Source: Halalkalibacter oceani (GTDB lineage Bacteria > Bacillota > Bacilli > Bacillales > Bacillaceae_D). Taken from it: a stretch of DNA of 64,000 nt. The notes under the pieces are model-generated. The model saw only the letters and a program-made list of their open reading frames with translations, was not told the origin of the DNA and did no database searches. Positions within the stretch are counted from its first letter, which is position 1; each line of letters opens with the position of its first letter. The DNA lies in assembly GCF_023715705.1 (NCBI RefSeq), contig NZ_JAMBOS010000002.1:248001-312000 (forward strand). The letters run 5' to 3'. Of this stretch, positions 18,470 through 26,603 are shown piece by piece. The position numbers and the translations under genes were made by a program.

Positions 18470-18778
18470 ATGTACGCAATTATTGAAACTGGTGGAAAGC
18501 AAATCAAAGTTCAAGAAGGCCAGGAAGTTTACATCGAGAAATTGGATGCTGAAGCTGGAGAAACAGTGAGCTTCGATAACGTTCTTTTTGTTGGTGGCGA
18601 TGAGGTGAAGGTCGGTGCTCCTTTTGTAGAGGGCGCTACTGTAACGGCTAAGGTTGAAAAGCATGGCCGTCAAAAGAAAATCATCGTTTGGAAAATGAAA
18701 GCAAAGAAGAACTACCGTCGTAAGCAAGGTCACCGTCAGCCGTACACTAAAGTGGTAATCGAAAAGATTAACGCCTAA
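18470..18778 (+). CDS. rplU: 50S ribosomal protein L21
   Basis: Large-subunit protein binding 23S rRNA. The 102-residue length is standard; the sequence runs [18 protein letters not shown] to a basic C-terminus including [20 protein letters not shown] follows GAGGAGGTG. First gene of the L21-Prp-L27 operon. Confidence 0.98.
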   Translation: MYAIIETGGKQIKVQEGQEVYIEKLDAEAGETVSFDNVLFVGGDEVKVGAPFVEGATVTAKVEKHGRQKKIIVWKMKAKKNYRRKQGHRQPYTKVVIEKINA

Positions 18779-18785
18779 GTGTCAG

Positions 18786-19127
18786 ATGATTACGGTAAAA
18801 GTAAAACGCAATGATAACGCAGAGATCGTTTCTTTTACGATGAGTGGACATGCAGACTCCGGTCCGTATGGGTACGATCTCGTTTGCGCTGGCGCTTCAG
18901 CCGTTTCGATTGGAGCCGTGAATGCGGTCATCTCCCTTTGTCAGGTCGACCCTGAGATTGAAATGGGGGAGAATGGCGGCTTTCTCCGCTGTACCGTTCC
19001 GATGGACGTGGAACGCGCGACATTTGAGAAAGTCCAGCTTCTGTTCGAAGCGATGCTCGTATCGCTCCGATCGATCGCTGAAGAATACAGTGAGCATATT
19101 GAAATTGATGATAAATATGGGAGGTGA
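18786..19127 (+). CDS. prp: ribosomal-processing cysteine protease Prp
   Basis: Cysteine protease (YsxB family) that removes the N-terminal extension of L27 before ribosome assembly. The 113-residue protein has the catalytic His in GHADSG and the catalytic Cys in [10 protein letters not shown]. It lies eight bases after rplU with no strong binding site of its own, which suggests coupling. Its substrate gene follows directly and carries the expected cleavage site. Confidence 0.95.
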   Translation: MITVKVKRNDNAEIVSFTMSGHADSGPYGYDLVCAGASAVSIGAVNAVISLCQVDPEIEMGENGGFLRCTVPMDVERATFEKVQLLFEAMLVSLRSIAEEYSEHIEIDDKYGR

Positions 19128-19132
19128 ATTCC

Positions 19133-19411
19133 ATGTTGAAAATGAATCTACAATTTTTCGCATCGAAAAAAGGGGTAGGTAGTACGAAGAACGGTCGTGA
19201 CTCACGTTCAAAGCGCCTTGGTGCTAAGCGTGCTGACGGTCAAGCGGTAACAGGCGGTTCAATTCTTGTTCGCCAACGCGGTACTCGTGTTTACCCTGGT
19301 GTGAATGTCGGTAAGGGTGGAGACGATACACTATTTGCGAAGGTTGACGGTGTTGTGAAATATGAGCGCGTCGGTCGTGATCGCAAGCAAGTGAGCGTTT
19401 ACCCTGCATAA
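19133..19411 (+). CDS. rpmA: 50S ribosomal protein L27, with Prp-cleaved leader
   Basis: Large-subunit protein near the peptidyl transferase centre. The 92-residue product begins [20 protein letters not shown]; Prp should cut after the FF pair (residue 8), exposing ASKKG. ATG 19133 follows GGGAGGTGA at six bases; an in-frame ATG at 19124 overlaps prp and is not used. A strong terminator follows, so the usual downstream genes spo0B and obg are not in this operon. Confidence 0.97.
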   Translation: MLKMNLQFFASKKGVGSTKNGRDSRSKRLGAKRADGQAVTGGSILVRQRGTRVYPGVNVGKGGDDTLFAKVDGVVKYERVGRDRKQVSVYPA

Positions 19412-19417
19412 TAAGGA

Positions 19418-19460
19418 AGAGGGTGTCCTAAAAAGCGAAGTCTTTTAGGGCACCCTCTTT
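19418..19460 (+). terminator. terminator of rplU-prp-rpmA operon
   Basis: AGAGGGTGTCCTAAAA pairs with TTTTAGGGCACCCTCT around a short loop, followed by TTT. Confidence 0.85.
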
Positions 19461-19546
19461 ATGCAGAAAGAGAAGCTGTTTTCCCTTTTTACCGCTTCTG
19501 TTTTCTGAATATTTGGAATCTGACTGCTGTTAGAAAGGGGAATGAG

Positions 19547-20344
19547 ATGAGAGACTGGACAAAAGAGAAGGCGGTTGATCAGGTGCTCGACTATATTCAG
19601 AGCCACCTTGATGCTCCACTTTCCTTGGAACAGCTTGCAAGCGAAGCGGCGTACAGCCCCTATCATTTTTCACGGCTGTTCAAAGAAAGGACGGGCCTTT
19701 CCCCGCACTATTACATTGCTTCCCTCCGACTCCAGCATGCAAAGGAATTGCTGCTGACAACAAATTTGACGATCCGGGATATCGGGATGGAAATCGGGCA
19801 GCAAAGTTTAGGGACATTTACGACACGGTTTACCGAACGGGTTGGGATGACGCCTGCATTATTCCGGCGCTCCGAGGAGCTTACTGAGCAGCTAATTGGC
19901 CGCTTGCAGGACGTCGGGGAGTGGGAGGCGGCATTCCCTGTTCAGCACAGCGGCGCTGTCGTGGAAGGCAGTATCCACTCGGCTTACCCGATCTCTGGTG
20001 TCATTCTAGTCGGACTGTTTACAAAGCCAATTCCGGAAGGCATGCCCGCCTATGGGACATTGCTTGCCTCCCCGGGAGAGTTTTCATTTTCCGGTGTCGA
20101 GCCGGGTACATATTTTTTATTGGCTACGTCGGTAGAGTGGGGAACGACTGCTCAAAGCATTCTGATCCCGCACGAGACGCTGCGCTGCCGCTCCCCGCAT
20201 CCGATTATCATCTCTGGTCGGGAACGGGTGCTCTGCCAGGCATTGTCGTTGCACCGCCGCCGGATCGGCGAACCGCCGATTTTAATCTCTCTGCCTGTTT
20301 TAATGAAGAAATTTCTCAACGAGCAGCTTTTTCGCAAAATATAA
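19547..20344 (+). CDS. AraC-family transcription regulator with C-terminal beta-rich domain
   Basis: The 265-residue protein has the two helix-turn-helix motifs of AraC/XylS at the N-terminus (residues about 8-105: LSLEQLASEAAYSPYHFSRLF and LTIRDIGMEIG...FTTRFTERVGMTP). The C-terminal half is not the usual GyrI-like effector domain by eye. Its pattern of short strands with SPGEFSFSGVEPGTYFLLA recalls transthyretin or carboxypeptidase-regulatory beta-sandwiches. ATG follows AAAGGGG. It heads an accessory run with a SnoaL-like protein and two reductases. Inducer unknown. Confidence 0.82.
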   Translation: MRDWTKEKAVDQVLDYIQSHLDAPLSLEQLASEAAYSPYHFSRLFKERTGLSPHYYIASLRLQHAKELLLTTNLTIRDIGMEIGQQSLGTFTTRFTERVGMTPALFRRSEELTEQLIGRLQDVGEWEAAFPVQHSGAVVEGSIHSAYPISGVILVGLFTKPIPEGMPAYGTLLASPGEFSFSGVEPGTYFLLATSVEWGTTAQSILIPHETLRCRSPHPIIISGRERVLCQALSLHRRRIGEPPILISLPVLMKKFLNEQLFRKI

Positions 20345-20406
20345 GAAATGGTGACGAGCAACTCCATTTATAATGAAAGACAAATTGCTGATAAGGAGTG
20401 GTGGTC

Positions 20407-20766
20407 ATGACGAAATTTGAAACCTTTATCCGGGAGTTTGACGAAGCTTTTACTTCTGGTAATCTTTCGTGGATTGCTGAACATGTAACGGAGGATATCG
20501 AATGGACTGTGGTTGGCGAACCGACGGTGAAAGGGAAGCAGGCGTTGCTTGATGGAGTCTCGCAAATGATGGCGCAACCGCTGGAGGAGCATCAGTTGCT
20601 GCGGGTTGTCGCCGATCAGCAGATTGCCGTCGTGGAAGGCACAATGGAGATGGAGGTTGAGCAAGGGGTCAAACATGCTTTTTCTGTTTGTGATCTGTAC
20701 GATTTGGAAGACGGAAAAGTGAAAGCGCTAACGACCTATGTTGTTGATCGTGGCGAGGTGAAATAG
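20407..20766 (+). CDS. SnoaL/NTF2-like nuclear transport factor 2 family protein
   Basis: A 119-residue cone-shaped-fold protein. The sequence runs from TKFETFIREFDEAFTSGNLSW through EDIEWTVVGEPTVKGKQAL to a C-terminal AFSVCDLYDLEDGKVKALTTY, the typical SnoaL-like layout. Such proteins bind or isomerise small hydrophobic ligands, but no function can be assigned here. ATG 20407 lies eight bases after AAGGAG. A TATAAT-like box lies shortly upstream. Two bases separate it from the following reductase. Confidence 0.8.
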   Translation: MTKFETFIREFDEAFTSGNLSWIAEHVTEDIEWTVVGEPTVKGKQALLDGVSQMMAQPLEEHQLLRVVADQQIAVVEGTMEMEVEQGVKHAFSVCDLYDLEDGKVKALTTYVVDRGEVK

Positions 20767-20768
20767 CG

Positions 20769-21401
20769 ATGGCTGCATTTGCCGATTTGTCGATCTCGCT
20801 TGACGGATTCATCACCGGACCAAACAGCTCCGAAGAACAGACGCTTGGAGCGGGTGGACGCGTGCTCCATGAATGGGTCTATCAGCTTGGCAGCTGGCGG
20901 GAGCGTCACGGTCTGGACGGAGGAAAGGAAGGTCACGAATCGATTCATTTACAGACGCTGATTGACCGGACGGGGGCGGTGATCATCGGGCGGAAAATGT
21001 ACGACCACGGTGTGCGCTATTGGGGGAGCCGACCCCCCTTTCACGTTCCGGTTTTCGTGCTGACTCATGAGCCGCGCCCATCACTGGAAATGGAGGGCGG
21101 CACTACCTTTATCTTCTGGACGGACGGTTTGGCTGCCGCTTATCAGGCAGCTAAAGCGGCAGCGGGAGAAAAGGAGATTTCGGTTGGCGGGGGAGCGGAT
21201 GTCATACAGCAATGTCTTGCCGCCGGCTTTCTTGATGAACTGCATTTGCACATTGTTCCGGTGCTGCTCGGTGACGGAGTGCGGCTGTTCGAACATGGAG
21301 GAAGTCACTTGCCGGACCTGGAGCTGACAAGCCAAACGACAAGTGGTGCGGTAATCCATGCCAGCTTTCGCGTCAAACAGAGCAAAGGGGTCCTACAATG
21401 A
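20769..21401 (+). CDS. dihydrofolate reductase family protein (RibD C-terminal-like)
   Basis: A 210-residue DHFR-fold oxidoreductase of the RibD-C/YyaP type. It begins with LSISLDGFITGPN, the family opening, followed by IIGRKMYDHGVRYWG and the NADPH-loop-like EISVGGGADVIQQCLAAGFLDELHLHIVPVLLGDG. Many such proteins occur in bacilli, mostly of unknown substrate. Its end overlaps the next gene by four bases (ATGA), so the two are coupled. Confidence 0.85.
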   Translation: MAAFADLSISLDGFITGPNSSEEQTLGAGGRVLHEWVYQLGSWRERHGLDGGKEGHESIHLQTLIDRTGAVIIGRKMYDHGVRYWGSRPPFHVPVFVLTHEPRPSLEMEGGTTFIFWTDGLAAAYQAAKAAAGEKEISVGGGADVIQQCLAAGFLDELHLHIVPVLLGDGVRLFEHGGSHLPDLELTSQTTSGAVIHASFRVKQSKGVLQ

Positions 21402-21991
21402 GTCAAAAGCGCAACAGAAAGGTGATTTATTCAATGATGGTCTCGCTTGACGGGTATATGGAAGCGCGCGATGGAGCGATTGACTGGTCGGTGCCGGATG
21501 AAGAGCTGCATCAGCATTTCAATGACTTTGAGCAGGAAATTGATACTCATCTTTACGGGCGGCGCATGTATGAGAATATGGCCGGGTATTGGACGAACGC
21601 CGGAGACCGTCCAGAAGCAGCTGCTGTTGAAAAAGAGTATGCCCGTATTTGGAATCAATCAGAAAAAATTGTTTTTTCTACTACGTTGGAAAGGGTCGGG
21701 GAAAATGCGCGGCTTATTCGTGGCAATTTGCCGGAAGCGATTCGCGCGTTAAAAGCCGAAGATGGCCGGGATATGGACCTTGGCGGGGCGGGCATCGCCG
21801 CTTCGTTTATCGAGCATGACTTAGTCGATGAGTACCGTCTCTATATTCATCCGGTTGTGCTTGGAGGCGGGAAGCGGATGTTCCCGGAACTATTGACACA
21901 GCGCGGGCTGCGCTTGCTGGAAACACGCCAATTCGGCTGTGGTGTCGTTCTTTTGCGCTATGCCAGGAAAGCGGCGGAGACCGGCGTTTGA
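21398..21991 (+). CDS. dihydrofolate reductase family protein (RibD C-terminal-like)
   Basis: A 197-residue paralogue-type neighbour of the previous gene. It has VIYSMMVSLDGYMEARDG, LYGRRMYENMAGYW, and the cofactor-binding DLGGAGIAASFIEHDLVDEYRLYIHPVVLGGGKRMF. Similarity to its neighbour is at fold level, not a recent tandem copy. The start overlaps the upstream stop. A GGCTGGG-type terminator follows. Confidence 0.86.
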   Translation: MSQKRNRKVIYSMMVSLDGYMEARDGAIDWSVPDEELHQHFNDFEQEIDTHLYGRRMYENMAGYWTNAGDRPEAAAVEKEYARIWNQSEKIVFSTTLERVGENARLIRGNLPEAIRALKAEDGRDMDLGGAGIAASFIEHDLVDEYRLYIHPVVLGGGKRMFPELLTQRGLRLLETRQFGCGVVLLRYARKAAETGV

Positions 21992-22067
21992 GCCTGCGCG
22001 CTCTGATCACTTATATGAGCTTGGACAGACCTGTTGGCTATTGGCAATAGGTCCGCACAATGCTTAA

Positions 22068-22110
22068 GGCTGGGCAAAAGGTGAAAAATCATAACCTTTT
22101 ATCCCAGCCT
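22068..22110. terminator. GGCTGGG-family terminator
   Basis: GGCTGGGCAAAAGGT pairs with ACCTTTTATCCCAGCC and is followed by TCTTTC. It lies between the plus-strand reductase pair and the convergent SDR gene. Confidence 0.85.
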
Positions 22111-22124
22111 CTTTCAGCTCCCTT

Positions 22125-22925
22125 TTAACGCAGTACGCTGCCGCCGGAGATTTTAATCGATTCGCCGATCATATTGTCAGCCGCTGATGAAGCGAGAAAG
22201 GCAATCGTGTTTGCCACATCCTGCGGTCTGGTAAAGTGGCCTGAAGGAATGCTTTCCTGTGCTTTCGTCATTTGTTGCTCAAAAGACATTCCAGTGAGGG
22301 CTGCTTTCCGCCTGATTGCTTCAAGCGCCATTTCTGTTTCGACATAGCCCGGACAAACGGCATTGACCCGAACATGATGTTCAATTGCTTCAAGGGCGAA
22401 GGAATGGGTAAAGCCGATCAGGGCAAATTTTGAAGCAGCATAGGCTGTATTTCCGTATGTACCTCGTAAGCCGGATAATGAAGCAACATTAATAATGGCG
22501 CCCTGCCCTTTCTCTTTCATCTGCTGATACACTTGCTGGGTCAGCAAAACAGTCGACGTATAGTTGATCTCCATGATCCGCTCCATCTCGTCCTGAGTGA
22601 GCCGCTCCACAACCGACCCGCCTGAGACACCGGCCGAATTGACGAGAATCGAAATCGGTCCCAGCTCGTCCTTGGCTGCTGCACAAAGCTCATCCCGCTC
22701 TTCGGCATTCTTCAGATCGGCAGCATGGACAAAGATCGAAGCGTCCGGCCTCTGCCGCTCGATCTCCTGTTTGAGCGCATGCAGCTTCTGCTGCTGCCTT
22801 CCTGTTATCGTGACGGCAGCTCCCATACCAGCCAGCACTTTTGCCGTTTCCGCTCCTATTCCTCCTGTTGCGCCGGTAACTAAGGCGTGTTGCTCAGCAA
22901 GAGCGTCATTGGAAAAAATCGTCAT
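22125..22925 (-). CDS. short-chain dehydrogenase/reductase (FabG-like)
   Basis: A classical SDR of 266 residues with a Rossmann fold. The cofactor motif TGATGGIG, NSAGVSGG (NAG-type motif), catalytic Ser region NVASLSGLRG, and YAASK are all present. Typical activity is 3-oxoacyl or sugar/alcohol reduction; the substrate cannot be read here. The minus-strand ATG lies eight bases after AAGGAGG; a GTG three codons upstream overlaps that site. Confidence 0.88.
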   Translation of the reverse strand: MTIFSNDALAEQHALVTGATGGIGAETAKVLAGMGAAVTITGRQQQKLHALKQEIERQRPDASIFVHAADLKNAEERDELCAAAKDELGPISILVNSAGVSGGSVVERLTQDEMERIMEINYTSTVLLTQQVYQQMKEKGQGAIINVASLSGLRGTYGNTAYAASKFALIGFTHSFALEAIEHHVRVNAVCPGYVETEMALEAIRRKAALTGMSFEQQMTKAQESIPSGHFTRPQDVANTIAFLASSAADNMIGESIKISGGSVLR

Positions 22926-23095
22926 GGCCTCCACCTCCTTAAAGTAAACGCTACCGTTATTCTATACCCATTATGTGAGCTGGGGAATCCCTCATTGTAT
23001 TTTCTATTTAAAAGCAGAGTAAACACTAAACATAGCTGTCCATTTGACTCGGTTACGATGTTCTTTTACGATGATAGAAGCAGGAGGTGAGGCTC

Positions 23096-23839
23096 ATGAA
23101 CGTAACGGTAATTGGCTATTGGCACGGTTTTCCCGAAAAAGACGAGGCGACGTCAGGGTATTTGCTTGAGTACGGCCAATATAAACTGCTGATTGACTGT
23201 GGCAGTGGTGTGCTTGCTAAGCTTCAGGCGTATTGCACGGTGGAAGAGCTTGACGCGGTCATTCTCTCTCATTATCATCATGACCATAAAGCCGACCTCG
23301 GTCCATTGCAATACGCGAGCATTATAAAAGCTGCCGAGAATCCGGACAAGCAGCTTCCGATTTACGGCCATCGTCTGAACGAGGAACAGTTTGCCGGCCT
23401 GACATTTCAGCATGTCACAACCGGGATTGAATATAAGGAAGAAGAACAAGCAACGATCGGACCGTTTATGGTTCAGTTTTTGCGGACACACCATCCGGTT
23501 CCGTGCTACGCGATGAAAATCACAGTCGCAGACGGAGCAACGCTCGTATATACAGCCGATACAAGCTATTTCGATCAGCTGGCTGATTTTTCAGCGGGGG
23601 CTGATTTGCTGATTGCCGAATGCAGCGGCTATGCAGGAGAGCGAGTGACGCAATTCGGCCATATGACGAGCAGCTGTGTCGGCAAGCTCGCAGCACGGGC
23701 ACAACCGAGTCAAGTTCTTCTTAGTCACCTGCCACATCACGGGGAGCATCAGCAGCTGATTCGCGAAGTTCAACGCGATTATCTAGGCGCTGTGGCAACC
23801 GCGGAAACGGGATGGCAATGCGTCCTTGCAGGAGAGTAA
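23096..23839 (+). CDS. MBL-fold hydrolase, YhfI-like
   Basis: A 247-residue metallo-beta-lactamase-fold protein related to ribonuclease Z and phosphodiesterases. The metal motif is HYHHDHKAD (residues about 61-69), with further ligands in YTADTSYF, the His of FGHMTS, and HLPHHG. It opens MNVTVIGYWHGFPEKDEATSGYL, close to Bacillus subtilis YhfI. ATG 23096 lies five bases after AGGAGGTGA. Followed by a hairpin at 23878. Natural substrate unknown. Confidence 0.88.
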   Translation: MNVTVIGYWHGFPEKDEATSGYLLEYGQYKLLIDCGSGVLAKLQAYCTVEELDAVILSHYHHDHKADLGPLQYASIIKAAENPDKQLPIYGHRLNEEQFAGLTFQHVTTGIEYKEEEQATIGPFMVQFLRTHHPVPCYAMKITVADGATLVYTADTSYFDQLADFSAGADLLIAECSGYAGERVTQFGHMTSSCVGKLAARAQPSQVLLSHLPHHGEHQQLIREVQRDYLGAVATAETGWQCVLAGE

Positions 23840-23877
23840 GCTGATCAAGAGAAAGGCTGATAGCGGAGGCGGAAGCC

Positions 23878-23918
23878 GAGTCAGGGAGAAAAGGTATAAC
23901 TCTTTATCCCTGACTCTT
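23878..23918 (+). terminator. terminator after YhfI-like gene
   Basis: GAGTCAGGGA...AAAGG pairs with CTTTATCCCTGACTC, followed by TTGTTTT. A relative of the GGCTGGG family in layout. Confidence 0.8.
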
Positions 23919-23942
23919 GTTTTCATGTCATTAAATAAGCAA

Positions 23943-23971
23943 TTGATTATATAAGTATATAGTTATATAAT
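23943..23971 (+). promoter_or_regulatory. arsR promoter with overlapping ArsR-type operator
   Basis: TTGATT (23943-23948) and TATAAT (23966-23971) are spaced by 17 bases. A perfect inverted repeat, ATTATATAA (23946-23954) and TTATATAAT (23963-23971), covers the spacer and the -10, so a bound repressor would block polymerase. Confidence 0.85.
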
Positions 23972-24010
23972 AAACAAAAAATAAGGATAGGAAAGGCGGG
24001 GAGGAACATA

Positions 24011-24352
24011 ATGGGTGCTTCGGTTGAAATGGAAGCTGCGGCAAAGGTTTTTAAGCTGTTAGGAGATAAAACGAGACTAACGATTGTCGCCTGTTTAATG
24101 AAGGATGAATGCTGTGTGTGTGAATTTGTCGAACTGTTCGGCATGAGCCAGCCTGCCGTCAGCCAGCATGTGCGCAAGCTCCGCGATGCCGGACTCGTCG
24201 AAGAAGAGCGAAGAGGTCAGTGGATTTTTTATCGAATTAATCAAGCGCACCCATTGTATCCGCTTGTCAAAAGCGTCGTCCGCCACCTGCCAGAACAGGA
24301 AAGCAGGCTGCTTGATTTAGCGAAGCGGGGCTTGCGCGTCTGCTGTAAATAA
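24011..24352 (+). CDS. arsR: ArsR-family arsenite-responsive repressor
   Basis: A 113-residue winged-helix repressor. The recognition helix region is SQPAVSQHVRKLRDAGLV, and the metalloid site in the preceding helix is CCVC (residues 34-37), close to the ELCVCDL site of classical ArsR. A further CC pair is near the C-terminus. It should repress its own operon through the operator at 23946 and release DNA on binding As(III). ATG 24011 follows GGGGAGGAAC. Confidence 0.93.
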   Translation: MGASVEMEAAAKVFKLLGDKTRLTIVACLMKDECCVCEFVELFGMSQPAVSQHVRKLRDAGLVEEERRGQWIFYRINQAHPLYPLVKSVVRHLPEQESRLLDLAKRGLRVCCK

Positions 24353-24377
24353 ATAGCTTTACTAAAGGAGTGGGAGA

Positions 24378-25685
24378 ATGGAAGTATGGGTCGCAGTCGC
24401 CATCTTCCTAGTGACGCTTGTGCTTGTCATCTGGCAGCCAAAGGGTCTTTCGATTGGCTGGTCGGCAACGATCGGGGCCTGTCTGGCATTGCTTGCCGGC
24501 GTTGTTGATTTGCAGGATGTAGCAACAGTCACAGGAATTGTCTGGAACGCGACATTGACATTTGTCGCGATTATTATCATTTCATTGCTTCTTGATGAAA
24601 TTGGATTTTTTGAATGGGCAGCCCTGCATATGGCGCGATTTGCCAAGGGGAATGGGCTGAAAATGTTTTTGTATGTTTCTGTATTGGGAGCGATTGTCGC
24701 CGCGCTTTTTGCTAATGACGGGGCGGCGCTCATTTTAACGCCGATCGTTTTGGCAATGGTTAGGGCATTGCGCTTTAAAGAAGCGATGGTCCTTCCGTTT
24801 GTCATGGCGAGCGGCTTTATCGCTGACACGACTTCATTGCCTTTACTTGTCAGTAATCTCGTCAACATCGTCTCGGCCGATTTCTTTGGCATTGGTTTCA
24901 TTGAGTATGCGACACGGATGGTCGTACCGAACTTATTTGCGTTAGCGGCGAGTATGCTCGTTCTGTATCTTTATTTCCGTAAAGATATTCCTAGCCACTT
25001 TCAAGTGGATGAACTGAAGAAGCCGGTGGAAGCGATTAAAGATAAGAGACTTTTCACGCTTTCCTGGTATATCCTCGCCTTGCTGTTGATCGGTTATTTT
25101 GCCAGCGAATTTATTAACGTACCGGTGTCCTTTATCGCGATGCCGATTGCCTTGATCTTTTATGCTATCTTTCGCGTTGTCAGTCGGGAGAATCCGGAGC
25201 TGCAAGCCGCTGGTATCATAAAAGGAGCACCATGGGCAATCGTTGTCTTCTCGATCGGGATGTATGTCGTCGTCTACAGTTTGCGCAATGTTGGCTTAAC
25301 CGATATGCTGGCGGCATTTATTCAGTCGGCGGCCGATGAAGGGCTGTTTGTCGGGACGCTGACGATGGGCTTTCTGGCGGCGCTGCTTTCCTCCGTTATG
25401 AACAATATGCCAACGGTGATGATCAACGCGCTGGCGATTGCCGAGACGAATACAGCCGGGCTGATGCGCGAGGCGCTGATTTACGCCAATGTCATCGGCT
25501 CCGATCTAGGGCCGAAAATCACGCCGATCGGTTCGCTGGCGACGCTGTTATGGCTCCATGTGCTGGCGAAAAAGGGAGTTAAGATTTCGTGGGGCTATTA
25601 TTTCAAAGTCGGGATCATTTTGACGATTCCAACTTTATTTATTACATTATGCGGCTTGTATCTCTGGCTGACCATTTTAGGATAG
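24378..25685 (+). CDS. arsB: arsenite efflux pump ArsB
   Basis: Arsenite/antimonite exporter of the ArsB/NhaD (ion transporter) superfamily. The 435-residue, about 12-helix protein contains the conserved [17 protein letters not shown] loop and the second half-motif [17 protein letters not shown], followed by [23 protein letters not shown] 24378 follows AAAGGAG. Middle gene of arsRBC. Confidence 0.95.
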   Translation: MEVWVAVAIFLVTLVLVIWQPKGLSIGWSATIGACLALLAGVVDLQDVATVTGIVWNATLTFVAIIIISLLLDEIGFFEWAALHMARFAKGNGLKMFLYVSVLGAIVAALFANDGAALILTPIVLAMVRALRFKEAMVLPFVMASGFIADTTSLPLLVSNLVNIVSADFFGIGFIEYATRMVVPNLFALAASMLVLYLYFRKDIPSHFQVDELKKPVEAIKDKRLFTLSWYILALLLIGYFASEFINVPVSFIAMPIALIFYAIFRVVSRENPELQAAGIIKGAPWAIVVFSIGMYVVVYSLRNVGLTDMLAAFIQSAADEGLFVGTLTMGFLAALLSSVMNNMPTVMINALAIAETNTAGLMREALIYANVIGSDLGPKITPIGSLATLLWLHVLAKKGVKISWGYYFKVGIILTIPTLFITLCGLYLWLTILG

Positions 25686-25697
25686 GGAGGGATCACG

Positions 25698-26120
25698 ATG
25701 TCAAAACCAATCATTTATTTTCTCTGTACAGGCAACTCATGCCGGAGCCAGATCGCTGAAGGCTGGGGCAAGGCTTATCTTGGCAATGAATTCGACGTGT
25801 ACAGTGCCGGCATTGAAGCTCACGGAGTAAATCCAAAAGCGGTAGCGGCGATGAAGGAAGTCGGAATTGATATTAGCGGACAAACGTCCGATACGATTGA
25901 TCGGGAGCTGCTGCAAAAAGCGGATCTGGTCATCACATTATGCGGACACGCCAATGACATTTGCCCGGCGACGCCGCCAAATAAAAAACGGGAGCATTGG
26001 GGATTTGATGACCCGGCTCAGGCTGAAGGAACAGAAGAGGAGAAATGGGAAGTCTTCAGACGGGTGCGCGATCAGATCGGCACCCGCATCAAACAGTTTA
26101 AAGAAGAGCAGACAAGTTAA
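25698..26120 (+). CDS. arsC: thioredoxin-coupled arsenate reductase ArsC
   Basis: Reduces arsenate to arsenite for export by ArsB. The 140-residue protein is of the low-molecular-weight phosphatase type: CTGNSCR places Cys10 and Cys15, and LCGHANDIC gives Cys82 and Cys89, the same numbering as the thioredoxin-dependent plasmid pI258 enzyme. ATG follows GGGAGGG. A terminator closes the operon. Confidence 0.96.
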   Translation: MSKPIIYFLCTGNSCRSQIAEGWGKAYLGNEFDVYSAGIEAHGVNPKAVAAMKEVGIDISGQTSDTIDRELLQKADLVITLCGHANDICPATPPNKKREHWGFDDPAQAEGTEEEKWEVFRRVRDQIGTRIKQFKEEQTS

Positions 26121-26128
26121 CAGTGCAG

Positions 26129-26170
26129 CTTAGGGTCGGGAGGTTGTTTTTAACCTTTCCCGGTCCTAAG
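26129..26170 (+). terminator. arsRBC operon terminator
   Basis: CTTAGGGTCGGGAGGTT pairs with AACCTTTCCCGGTCCTAAG with small irregularities around a T-rich loop. Confidence 0.8.
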
Positions 26171-26363
26171 CTAGTTTTACTTCAAGCGCTCTTTGTGAGA
26201 ACTTTTCGGATGGGAGTGAACGATAAAAGTGAAAGGGTTATGATTCGAAGAAATAGGTAGAAAGGAGAAGTATTCAAGCGAATAAAGGGAATGAGACACG
26301 CTTACATAAGGATTTGACTTTAGGCTCGATGATGATAGAATATCATCTGTTAATAACGGCCCC

Positions 26364-26388
26364 CGACTTTTGTGAGAGTCAAAAGTCG
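26364..26388 (+). promoter_or_regulatory. hairpin in sulP leader region
   Basis: CGACTTTTG and CAAAAGTCG form a perfect 9-bp stem with a 7-base loop. No T run follows. The 190 bases before it (26171-26363) hold no gene that I can support. Confidence 0.5.
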
Positions 26389-26402
26389 ATTAAATAAACT
26401 GA

Positions 26403-26596
26403 ATAGGAAAGAGGCCACTGAAAAACGTCCTTTTTCGTAATTCGAAGAAGAGTATGGCTCCGCACGTTGCGCGTCTTGCTTCGACAAACCCACTTGTAGC
26501 AAGACTTTCAAAATCAGGCAACGGCTACGCTCATTACGAAAAAGCTGCTGAAAAAAGTGAAAATCGTACTTTTTCAGCAGCTTCATAGGAAAGAGG
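26403..26596. repeat. possible MITE-like insertion flanked by 12-bp direct repeats
   Basis: ATAGGAAAGAGG occurs at 26403-26414 and again at 26585-26596, where it supplies the sulP ribosome binding site. The 170 bp between contain a 12-bp inverted pair (CTTTTTCGTAAT at 26430, ATTACGAAAAAG at 26533) and a 14-bp perfect stem (AAGCTGCTGAAAAA at 26542, TTTTTCAGCAGCTT at 26570). The outer ends share CTGAAAAA in inverted orientation. No transposase. It could instead be a native structured leader. Confidence 0.5.
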
Positions 26597-26603
26597 TGCT
26601 TAA

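Noticed and set aside
26350-26586. 78-codon minus-strand open frame
   Set aside because: It lies across the structured sulP leader, has no binding site, and its reading follows the inverted repeats. At most it is a shadow of a degenerate element.
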